DNA of 5,242 bases from assembly GCA_041917975.1 (NCBI GenBank), contig JAYRWN010000105.1:1-5242 (forward strand). The letters are read 5' to 3'. Below are positions 1-5,193 of this stretch, piece after piece. Source of the DNA: JAYRWN01 sp041917975. GTDB lineage: Bacteria > Bacteroidota > Bacteroidia > Chitinophagales > Saprospiraceae. The notes beneath the pieces were generated by a model. It was not told where the DNA came from. It did not search any database and saw only the letters and a program-made list of their open reading frames with translations. Each line of letters begins with the position of its first letter. The first letter of the stretch is position 1. The position numbers were made by a program, and so were the translations under genes.

Positions 1-15
1 ATTAAAAATTTAATA

Positions 16-657
16 ATGAGATACACAATTGTTTTACTAGTAGGAATAATGCTGGCTACGGCTTGCGCAAAAATTTATCAGGCACCCAATTTTGAGCGCG
101 CTACCAGAAGTCATAAAACCGTAGCCATCCTGCCTTTTGAAGTGAATATTAATGCCAAAAACCTGCCCAAAAATGTCACTCAGGAGATGATTAAGGCCGA
201 CGAAGAGCAAACCGCTCTGAATGCCCAGAATCAGGTGTATAGTTTTTTTCTCCGGCAGTTGTCGCGCGGAAATTATACGGTCGAGTTTCAGGATATTGAT
301 AAAACCAATGCGCTTTTGAAAAAAGCCAATCTTCCGGATGCGGCCAGTTTAACCACTAAATCCAAAGATGAAATAGCCCAGACATTAGGGGTGGATGCCG
401 TCATCTCTGGAAAGTTAGTGATGGAAAAACCGATGAAAGATGGAGCAGCCATTGTCGTTGGTGTGCTGATCGGATTTTGGCTTAACACCAACCAGGTGTT
501 TACCACCCTCACCGTTCATGACGGCAAAGAAGGTAAACTGTTATGGAAATACGACTGGACCGCCAGTGGCAGCGTGGGTACCAGTACCGAAACCCTGATC
601 CGGCAGTTGATGCGCAATGTGTCCAAAAAGTTTCCTTATCAGGTGGAGAAATCTTAG
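16..657 (+). CDS. Probable lipoprotein, CsgG/GNA1162 (DUF799)-like
   Basis: A 213-residue protein with a signal peptide: a short basic start, a hydrophobic stretch (residues 4-14) and a lipobox-like LATAC ending at Cys17, so it is probably lipidated and held in the cell envelope. The mature part opens with a beta-strand motif KTVAILPFEV (34-43), and later has LGVDAVISGKL (124-134). Both resemble the nucleotide-binding-like fold of CsgG, TolB-N and GNA1162-type lipoproteins. A hydrophobic segment at 143-156 could be a buried strand/helix or a membrane-inserting loop. The C-terminal half (161-205) has the pattern of strands and a closing helix seen in that group. The start ATG follows an AT-rich leader with no clear Shine-Dalgarno, usual in Bacteroidota. 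The lipobox has Ala rather than Leu at -3, which is tolerated. The true cellular role is unknown; family placement rests on motif resemblance only. The gene faces the rest of the window. Confidence 0.8.
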   Translation: MRYTIVLLVGIMLATACAKIYQAPNFERATRSHKTVAILPFEVNINAKNLPKNVTQEMIKADEEQTALNAQNQVYSFFLRQLSRGNYTVEFQDIDKTNALLKKANLPDAASLTTKSKDEIAQTLGVDAVISGKLVMEKPMKDGAAIVVGVLIGFWLNTNQVFTTLTVHDGKEGKLLWKYDWTASGSVGTSTETLIRQLMRNVSKKFPYQVEKS

Positions 658-688
658 GCTGAGTGGATAAAATTTGGTCAGCTTTTTT
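656..688 (+). terminator. Possible rho-independent terminator of the lipoprotein gene
   Basis: GCTGA (658-662) pairs with TCAGC (678-682) across a 15-nt loop. Two more outer pairs (A656-T684 and a G657-T683 wobble) extend the stem to 7 bp. Six T residues follow the core stem (683-688), directly after the stop codon at 655-657. The long loop and short stem make it weak, but position and T-run fit a terminator on the plus strand. On the other strand there is no T-run after the hairpin, so it probably does not serve the convergent glycosyltransferase gene. Confidence 0.35.
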
Positions 689-827
689 AATTCGTAGTCA
701 AAGGACTTTTCCGATTTAATGACAGGTATTTCGCCCCATTTGTTATAACCATCTCGAAAGGGTGCTGATAAATTGTTTCAAAAGTCCCCTGACATCGCAT
801 GGTAGTCCGCATTACGACACACCTTTT

Positions 828-1601
828 TCAGGCCGCAAAATCCTCTTTGCCCTGCTGTAATAAATACAGGCGGCTGTATTTTAAAAACACCTCGTAGGTT
901 GCGGTGCAGCAGATAATCCAGCCATAGATACCCCCCCGGAATCCGCCCTTAATTACAAAAGCTTTGATAAAGCGGGCCACGGCTTTGATGATGATCATCG
1001 GCCAGGCAATTGTTTTACCCTGCTGATAAAGCGCCCTGGCCGCCATGATGCTGTATTTGTTGGCGCGTTGGATGTGTTCACTCAGGGTATAATAACTAAA
1101 ATGCAACAGATGTCCCGGTAAACGGGTGATCAATGCCTGATTATCGTATAACTTAAAACTTTCATGAGGGTTGGTGCCGGTCCAGCGGCCGGCCCCTGCT
1201 GACCACAGTCGCAGTTTGCGATCCGGATACCAGCCGCTGTGTCTAATCCACTGGCCACCGTAATGACTAAGCCGGTTCATGGTGTAAGCTCCGGGAGTTT
1301 GCCTGGTTTTCACTTGAAGGACGGACTGTTGTAGTTCTTCGTCCAAGGCTTCATCGGCATCCAGGGATAGAATTAGTGGATAACGGGTATGAGTGGCCGC
1401 CCAGTTTTTCTGTTCAATGTACCCTTCGAAGACATGTTCTATCACCCTTGCGCCCATAGTGATGGCCAGCTCCCGGGTACGGTCGGTACTGAATGAATCC
1501 ACTACCACCACTTCATCTGCCACGGATTTCACCGAATCCAGACACCGGCTGATATTGCGTTCCTCATTAAAGGTGATGATGACTACCGAAAGTTTTAGCA
1601 T
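828..1601 (-). CDS. Family 2 glycosyltransferase, WaaE/KdtX-like
   Basis: A 257-residue GT-A fold glycosyltransferase. It opens with the family-2 signature LSVVIITFNEERNISRCL (4-21), followed by the nucleotide-sugar strand VVVVDSFSTDRT (31-42), the metal-binding DADE motif (81-84), a conserved acceptor-side block with GWYPDRKLRLW (123-133), and NPHE (144-147). This matches the WaaE/KdtX subgroup (beta-1,4-glucosyltransferase-like), which adds a sugar to the lipopolysaccharide inner core at the cytoplasmic face of the inner membrane; length is normal for the subgroup. The C-terminal 60 residues are hydrophobic to amphipathic (about 200-240) and probably associate with the membrane. The sugar and acceptor cannot be fixed from sequence. 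The gene lies 139 bp downstream of hipT on the same strand and could receive read-through, but nothing ties it to that module. A seven-G run lies at codons 222-224 near the C-terminus. Confidence 0.88.
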   Translation of the reverse strand: MLKLSVVIITFNEERNISRCLDSVKSVADEVVVVDSFSTDRTRELAITMGARVIEHVFEGYIEQKNWAATHTRYPLILSLDADEALDEELQQSVLQVKTRQTPGAYTMNRLSHYGGQWIRHSGWYPDRKLRLWSAGAGRWTGTNPHESFKLYDNQALITRLPGHLLHFSYYTLSEHIQRANKYSIMAARALYQQGKTIAWPMIIIKAVARFIKAFVIKGGFRGGIYGWIICCTATYEVFLKYSRLYLLQQGKEDFAA

Positions 1602-1685
1602 CCTGCAAAGAAAAGGAATTTAAGGTATGTAGTATTGTATGCAGGTGGATTTGTAAAGAGGCCTTGGCGAATAACATTTTGGAAG

Positions 1686-1700
1686 CAGGCTTTTGGCCTG
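1686..1700. other. Hairpin downstream of hipT
   Basis: CAGGC (1686-1690) and GCCTG (1696-1700) form a perfect 5-bp stem with a 5-nt loop, 41 bp after the hipT stop codon in the gap before the glycosyltransferase gene. Read on the minus strand it is CAGGC-CAAAA-GCCTG followed by CTTCC, without a T-tract. It may help 3'-end formation or mRNA stability, but it does not meet the pattern of an intrinsic terminator. Nothing else clear was seen in the 139-bp gap (1602-1740). Confidence 0.3.
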
Positions 1701-1740
1701 GGTGACTCATCATTTTTCATGAACCTCAGTGTAGGGTCTG

Positions 1741-2685
1741 TCATCCATAAATACGCTCCATCCTTTCCTGAATGATGGCTTTGTATTGTTCTTTATAATC
1801 GGCGGTTAAAAAACTGGCGTCAATAAACTTTACCCAAGCAGTCCATGATTTTTTCATTTTTTGGAAAATATTCTCCTGCTGTTTTAATTCTATTTTAAAG
1901 GTTTTCATGGCAGCTTCAAAATCGGTTTTTCTGATTTTATTCTTTTTACCATTGAGGGTTAAAGCCAATTCCTCTTTATCAGCGGGATTCACCAGCTTGG
2001 TATTCACCAGATCATAGGCGGGTGATAAGGTCAAACCTATGTCTCCGTGATAAAGTAGGGAGAAATTTTTTAAATGCATATCGGCATTTCCCGTGATAAA
2101 TGAGAAAAGAACCAATTCAAAAAAATTAACCACGTCCAGACCCGGAAAAACCGAGTACTTTAAGATAGTCCTGGCAATCTGCTCATGACTCCCATGGTAT
2201 TTATCCTCTGTTAGTCGCTCAGTTAATTGACACATGTCTTCCATCGCTAATTTTTTTTTCCGGACGCGATCCATTCTTTTTGTCAGGTAAGCCAGGTGAC
2301 CTGATTTCATGCGGAGCAGTCCATGCGGAGCGGTTTTTATTTTGGCTATTTGAGCTAAATGCATCGTCAGATCTTCCACCTCCGGTAACTGTGGATACAT
2401 TGCAGATGGTGGTTTTAATATATAACCTCCCCATAATCCGACAATAGTGAACTTTTTTTTGGTGCTATCCTGCTCTCCTGCGGTGATATGTAGAGACAAT
2501 TTGGCCTGTACACCAGTTACACTGGTCTGGCTCTGGATTACTTCTCTGGCCAAAGACTCCAGGTCTGCGAAGGCGTAGGGCATTTCCGGAGGAAGTGGCT
2601 CACCAAATAGTCTTTTTGAGCATGACTTATGATATTCATTGGTCCCATCCGGCAGAAATTGATAACAGATCAGGCACCTGTTCAT
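1741..2685 (-). CDS. hipT: HipT-like serine/threonine kinase toxin (HipA C-terminal core)
   Basis: A 314-residue HipA-family kinase lacking the usual N-terminal subdomain, which is supplied in trans by the gene before it. Visible kinase elements, numbered from Met at 2685: Gly-rich loop S55-V56-T57-G58-V59-Q60, where autophosphorylation occurs in this family; ATP lysine K91 in YILKP; catalytic loop GNADMHLKNFSL with D202 and N207; metal-binding D225 in SPAYD. From memory these match E. coli O127:H6 HipT blocks (SISG, ILKP, NNDMHLRNF). That kinase phosphorylates tryptophanyl-tRNA synthetase; the target here is unknown. The N-terminus has a Cys/His set C4-x2-C7...H19-x2-C22 that resembles a zinc-binding knuckle. 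The ATG at 2685 was chosen because it overlaps the hipS stop as ATGA and begins the family-typical MNRCLICY; the longer TTG start at 2727 lies inside hipS. Two poly-A runs (codons 76-78 and 143-145) are possible slippage sites. Confidence 0.9.
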   Translation of the reverse strand: MNRCLICYQFLPDGTNEYHKSCSKRLFGEPLPPEMPYAFADLESLAREVIQSQTSVTGVQAKLSLHITAGEQDSTKKKFTIVGLWGGYILKPPSAMYPQLPEVEDLTMHLAQIAKIKTAPHGLLRMKSGHLAYLTKRMDRVRKKKLAMEDMCQLTERLTEDKYHGSHEQIARTILKYSVFPGLDVVNFFELVLFSFITGNADMHLKNFSLLYHGDIGLTLSPAYDLVNTKLVNPADKEELALTLNGKKNKIRKTDFEAAMKTFKIELKQQENIFQKMKKSWTAWVKFIDASFLTADYKEQYKAIIQERMERIYG

Positions 2686-3008
2686 GAGTTTATGTTGATC
2701 TGTTCTATACTTACTGCCCCGATACAATCTTTACAGCAAACCAGTAATAAGCCCATCCGATCCCGGGGGTTGAGTTTCCAGTTCTTTTCGGCAACCATCA
2801 GCAGCCAGCCTTCAGGGATCAAACCGTCAAAAAACGGGAAGAGCACCGGGGAGGTATATGTTTCACTTTTGAGGGGTAGGGTTAGACTGACCGGTCGTGC
2901 TTGAGGTCCAGCTAAATAAGCCTCATCATACCGGAAATGGTACCCCGCTTCATCCTGGGTGAGCCATCCAGCTACTTGTTCTTCGATTTTTACCTTAGCT
3001 TTTCGCAT
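2682..3008 (-). CDS. hipS: HipS-like small antitoxin (HipA N-terminal subdomain protein)
   Basis: A 108-residue stand-alone version of the HipA N-terminal subdomain. Recognisable stretches are YHFRYDEAYL (23-32), PVSLTLPL (39-46), LFPFFDGLIPEGWLL (56-70), NWKLNPRDRMGLLL (76-89) and DCIGAVSI (94-101). All are the standard conserved blocks of this domain, and the length fits. In the characterised HipBST system of E. coli O127:H6, the equivalent protein, not HipB, is the main antitoxin and blocks the kinase active site; I recall a tryptophan being important there, and W68 in the PEGW motif is a plausible counterpart. The gene starts 16 nt after hipB and ends in an ATGA overlap with hipT, so toxin translation should be coupled to antitoxin translation. 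The leader is AT-rich without a clear Shine-Dalgarno. Two cysteines (C91, C92) stand where I would expect non-cysteine residues in relatives. The antitoxin role is inferred. Confidence 0.88.
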   Translation of the reverse strand: MRKAKVKIEEQVAGWLTQDEAGYHFRYDEAYLAGPQARPVSLTLPLKSETYTSPVLFPFFDGLIPEGWLLMVAEKNWKLNPRDRMGLLLVCCKDCIGAVSIEQININS

Positions 3009-3024
3009 TGTAAATAATTTCAGG

Positions 3025-3240
3025 TCAGGGATGCTCGTTTGAATCTGGTTTTCGCGGCACAGCGCCTACTTCATGACCAAACAGAAATAAAACCTGATTC
3101 ACTTTATCGAGCCTTAATGTCTGCTTGCCTTGTTCCAATTCGCGAATAAAGCGTAAACCGACCCCAGCTTTTTCGGCCAATTCAGGTTGGGTCAGTTTTA
3201 CGGATTTCCGTTTTATTTTTACAAAATCTGCCAAATTCAT
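3025..3240 (-). CDS. hipB: HipB-like Xre-family transcriptional regulator
   Basis: A 71-residue DNA-binding protein that is almost entirely one Cro/C1-type helix-turn-helix domain (about residues 3-58). The core reads LTQPELAEKAGVGLRFIRELEQGK (16-39 in parts): LTQPELAEKAGVG forms helix 2 and the turn, and LRFIRELEQGK the recognition helix. It fits the short y4mF-type HipB regulators that sit beside split HipA genes. It should dimerise, bind the palindromes upstream of its own gene and repress the operon, probably with HipS and HipT as co-factors. The start is ATG at 3240; the codon just before it (TTG, 3243) could add one residue but is less likely. Operator O1 ends only 4 bp upstream of the start codon, so the 5' leader must be very short and largely made of operator sequence. 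The C-terminal tail (60-71) is short, charged and probably disordered. Confidence 0.9.
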   Translation of the reverse strand: MNLADFVKIKRKSVKLTQPELAEKAGVGLRFIRELEQGKQTLRLDKVNQVLFLFGHEVGAVPRKPDSNEHP

Positions 3241-3244
3241 CAAG

Positions 3245-3262
3245 TATACCCTTTAGGGTACA
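3245..3262. promoter_or_regulatory. Operator-like palindrome O1
   Basis: TATACCC-TTTA-GGGTACA: an 18-bp imperfect inverted repeat with a perfect inner core TACCCT-TT-AGGGTA (3247-3260). It is the copy nearest hipB, only 4 bp from the start codon, and overlaps both the candidate -7 element edge and the likely transcription start. Protein bound here should block transcription initiation directly. Confidence 0.75.
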
Positions 3263-3268
3263 AAAATA
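3261..3268 (-). promoter_or_regulatory. Candidate Bacteroidota -7 promoter element for hipBST
   Basis: On the minus strand the sequence reads TATTTTTG, an exact match to the Bacteroidota sigma-ABfr -7 consensus TAnnTTTG. Transcription would begin about 5-8 nt downstream, inside O1, giving a leader of roughly 15 nt. About 20 bp upstream is only a weak -33 candidate (GTGTT, around 3286-3290), which overlaps O2. The element sits in the linker between O1 and O2, so occupancy of either would hinder RNA polymerase. Confidence 0.5.
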
Positions 3269-3285
3269 GGTTAAATCTTCTAAAT

Positions 3286-3303
3286 AACACCCTTTAGGGT
3301 ATA
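3286..3303. promoter_or_regulatory. Operator-like palindrome O2
   Basis: AACACCC-TTTA-GGGTATA: the right half-site is perfect, the left one is degenerate in its outer bases but keeps ACCC. It starts 41 bp after O1. The shared spacer TTTA links it to O1 as the closer pair among the four copies. Confidence 0.7.
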
Positions 3304-3325
3304 AATAATTGCATATTAACCAAAA

Positions 3326-3343
3326 TATACCCTTTTGGGTATA
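3326..3343. promoter_or_regulatory. Operator-like palindrome O3
   Basis: TATACCC-TTTT-GGGTATA: both 7-bp arms are perfect, making this the strongest copy. It starts 40 bp after O2. The TAT...ATA ends and 18-bp span are the same as the E. coli K-12 HipB operator pattern (TATCC-N8-GGATA), which supports a HipB-type reader. Confidence 0.78.
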
Positions 3344-3370
3344 AAATATTAGTAAATATTTATAAATATA
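3344..3370. repeat. Ten-bp-phased AT repeats between O3 and O4
   Basis: AAATATT occurs at 3344-3350 and 3354-3360, and AAATATA at 3364-3370: three copies at exactly 10-bp steps, filling the O3-O4 linker and running into O4. Helically phased A/T tracts commonly bend DNA or make it flexible, which could help protein bound at O3 and O4 to interact. Function is inferred. Confidence 0.55.
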
Positions 3371-3384
3371 CCCAAAAAGGTATA
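3367..3384. promoter_or_regulatory. Operator-like palindrome O4
   Basis: TATACCC-AAAA-AGGTATA: one mismatch between arms (A for G in the right arm). It starts 41 bp after O3 and is the copy farthest from hipB, 59 bp from the stop codon of the upstream reductase gene. The remaining gap (3385-3442) shows no fifth copy. Confidence 0.7.
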
Positions 3385-3442
3385 ATAATCAGCGATAAAG
3401 TGGTTGTCACCAGGTAGATTATGGCTTACCGGTGCTCATGAT

Positions 3443-4198
3443 TTACCAGATGCGCGGCAGGATGATTTTCCTTTTTTCCGGATAATCCGGGAAAGTACGC
3501 CGGTACCAGCGGTGGTGATCTTTGGCACGGGGCACCAGGTTCACCGTGGTCCACACCGCAAAGGAAAGTGCGGCCGGATTCCAGCACAGCAGGGCAAAAC
3601 CCCACCACTGCACCATCTCGCCGAACAGATTCGGACAGGATATTTGCTCGAACAAACCGCCATAGGGTATTTTATACCCGGTCTCACCGGGACGCCGTAG
3701 TCCGATCAGGGTTTCATCGGCCTTAAAATTAATGATTGCACCGCTGAGGAACAGGATGGTGCCGCCCACAAACCGCATATCCTTAAACCAGGTCAGCGGG
3801 TAGTCCCGGAAGTTGCCGAGCCACAGACCATTGATGGAACCGTTAATGAGATTAAATACAACCGCGGCGAAGACAATGGCTACCGGGATGACTTTCCCCT
3901 GCGTGTGGGTGCGCCAGGGAAATATCAGGCTGCGATGAAGGTAATGGCTGACAAAGAGCCCGAAGATGACCCAAAAGACCGCCGTTTTTTCCGCCGTACC
4001 GGTCAACACAAAATATACGAACAGTACCAGGACGGGCAGCTCCATCAAGGTCCACCCCCAGCGGTTGGACATCACCGGGCCGAACGTCGCCGTAGTATGG
4101 CGTCCATAGGGCGCGGTAATTCTCATCAAGAAGGGAAAAGCCACAAGGCCGCACCCCAGCCAAAGATAGACCGCAAGGTCCAGCCAGTGCAGATTCAT
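3443..4198 (-). CDS. Steroid 5-alpha-reductase-like membrane oxidoreductase
   Basis: A 251-residue polytopic membrane protein of the 3-oxo-5-alpha-steroid 4-dehydrogenase (SRD5A) family, which reduces a C=C bond conjugated to a ketone using NADPH. Conserved family blocks are APYGRH (29-34), GWTLMELPVL (48-57) with E53, HYLHRSLIFPW (85-95) with Y86, LRRPGETGYKIPYGGLFE (167-184), NLFGEMVQWWG (190-200) and the C-terminal RAKDHHRWY...FPDYPEKRKIILP (224-248). E53 and Y86 correspond by position to the catalytic Glu/Tyr pair of human SRD5A2 (E57/Y91), and the C-terminal blocks form the NADPH side. About six or seven hydrophobic segments are visible; length is normal (250-260). Its ATG overlaps the stop of the upstream SDR gene as ATGA, so the two are co-translated and probably act on one substrate. 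That substrate could be a sterol, bile acid, or another enone lipid. The gene appears intact. Confidence 0.9.
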   Translation of the reverse strand: MNLHWLDLAVYLWLGCGLVAFPFLMRITAPYGRHTTATFGPVMSNRWGWTLMELPVLVLFVYFVLTGTAEKTAVFWVIFGLFVSHYLHRSLIFPWRTHTQGKVIPVAIVFAAVVFNLINGSINGLWLGNFRDYPLTWFKDMRFVGGTILFLSGAIINFKADETLIGLRRPGETGYKIPYGGLFEQISCPNLFGEMVQWWGFALLCWNPAALSFAVWTTVNLVPRAKDHHRWYRRTFPDYPEKRKIILPRIW

Positions 4199-5193
4199 TG
4201 CATGAATGATTGATTTTTAAACCATTGCAGGGTATCCCGTACCGTGTCGGCGATAGGTCGCGGGGTAAAGTCCAGATACCGGGTCGCTTTGGCTTGGGAA
4301 ATCCTTGTATGCCCGGTAGCTAAGATATCTATAGATTCACGGGTGTAGAGCGGTGGTTTCCCGGTGAGGGTACTAAAAGCGCTCACCAGCGGTTGGACTG
4401 CTTTGGCTACTCCCGGAGGCACCATCACAAAAGGGAATGCAGAACCCTTCACGGCGTTGACCAGGCCGGAGAGCTCCCGGAGGGTCTGATAGCGCCCGGA
4501 TAAAATAAATTTTTCTCCTGGGCTAAACGCCTGAAACCGGTTGATCAGCCGGCTGGTGGCCAGAGCCACATCCCGCACATCCACAAAATCGTAACCCCCC
4601 TGCATTAAAAAAGGCAGGCGCCGGCGGTACATGCTGATCAAAGCCTGGCCGAGCAGGGAAGGGTAAAAGTCGTATGGTCCCATGACCGAAGTCGGGTTGA
4701 TCATGACCGCCTGCAAACCCTGGTGATGAACGGCCTTGAGGACCATCTGTTCACCCAGTACTTTGGATTTTTCATAAGCGGTACCATCATCACCTACCCA
4801 GGGGCGCTGTTCGTCCAGCGGTTCGTCCCGGGGTTCCACCTGCAGGCTATGGATGGAACTAAAGTGGATCAGCGGCAGCGGCTGAGGGGTGGAGAGACAG
4901 GCTTGGATAGTCTGACGGGTTATGGCCGTGTTTTCCGCTAACACGGATGCGGCCTCTTTTTTCCATATGCTGATTTTGGCGGCCAGATTGATAAGCAGGT
5001 CTGCGTCTTGCACTAGCCGTCCCATGACTGCGGCATCCCGGGCATCACCAGGTACTTTTTCTACGGGCAGGCCCTGCAACGAAGCCGATTGCCGGTGCAC
5101 CAAGGCCTTTACTATTTTACCCTCGTCGATCAACTGCCGCACTAAAGCAGCACCTATATGGCCGCTGGCCCCGGTGATGGCAATAACTTGCAT
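4195..5193 (-). CDS. Extended SDR NAD(P)-dependent dehydrogenase/epimerase, 3-beta-HSD/DFR-like
   Basis: A 332-residue extended short-chain dehydrogenase. The Rossmann fold starts at once with TGASGHIG (7-14, the TGxxGxxG dinucleotide motif), D50 follows in GDAR, INLAAK (68-73) is the cofactor-side NxAA-type strand, HFSSIHS (110-116) gives the catalytic Ser, and YEKSK (140-144) the Tyr/Lys pair; NPTSVMGP (166-173) and DFVDVRDVA (202-210) are further extended-SDR landmarks. The overall look is that of dihydroflavonol-reductase, HpnA and 3-beta-hydroxysteroid dehydrogenase relatives. Acting with the coupled reductase, oxidation or reduction of a hydroxyl/keto group on the same molecule is a reasonable inference. 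The reading frame stays open from 5193 to the window's right edge, so a longer N-terminus is formally possible, but ATG at 5193 places the motif exactly where the family expects it. A GGAG sits about 13 nt upstream, too far for a standard Shine-Dalgarno. Probably part of an operon entering from beyond the edge. Confidence 0.88.
   Translation of the reverse strand: MQVIAITGASGHIGAALVRQLIDEGKIVKALVHRQSASLQGLPVEKVPGDARDAAVMGRLVQDADLLINLAAKISIWKKEAASVLAENTAITRQTIQACLSTPQPLPLIHFSSIHSLQVEPRDEPLDEQRPWVGDDGTAYEKSKVLGEQMVLKAVHHQGLQAVMINPTSVMGPYDFYPSLLGQALISMYRRRLPFLMQGGYDFVDVRDVALATSRLINRFQAFSPGEKFILSGRYQTLRELSGLVNAVKGSAFPFVMVPPGVAKAVQPLVSAFSTLTGKPPLYTRESIDILATGHTRISQAKATRYLDFTPRPIADTVRDTLQWFKNQSFMQ

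Noticed and set aside
696..710. Small hairpin AGTC-AAAG-GACT followed by TTTT as a second terminator
   Set aside because: A 4-bp stem is too weak to count as a terminator.
703..787. Inverted repeat GGACTTTT (703-710) / AAAAGTCC (780-787) in the gap between the convergent genes
   Set aside because: Only 8 bp with a 69-bp separation and no extension; no mobile element or T-run accompanies it. The gap 689-827 shows nothing else clear.
2685..2727. Longer hipT start at TTG 2727
   Set aside because: It lies inside hipS and adds 14 residues unlike the family; the ATG at 2685 with its ATGA overlap and MNRC start is much better.
3665..3679. Palindrome GGGTAT-TTT-ATACCC inside the reductase gene, containing one exact TATACCC half-site
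   Set aside because: Half-sites are in the opposite arrangement to O1-O4, it lies in the conserved coding stretch GYKIPY, and one chance 7-mer match in a window this size is expected.
3404..3700. Plus-strand open frame opposite the reductase gene
   Set aside because: Low-complexity Pro/Arg/His-rich translation with no motif, antisense to a well-conserved enzyme; it is a shadow of that gene.
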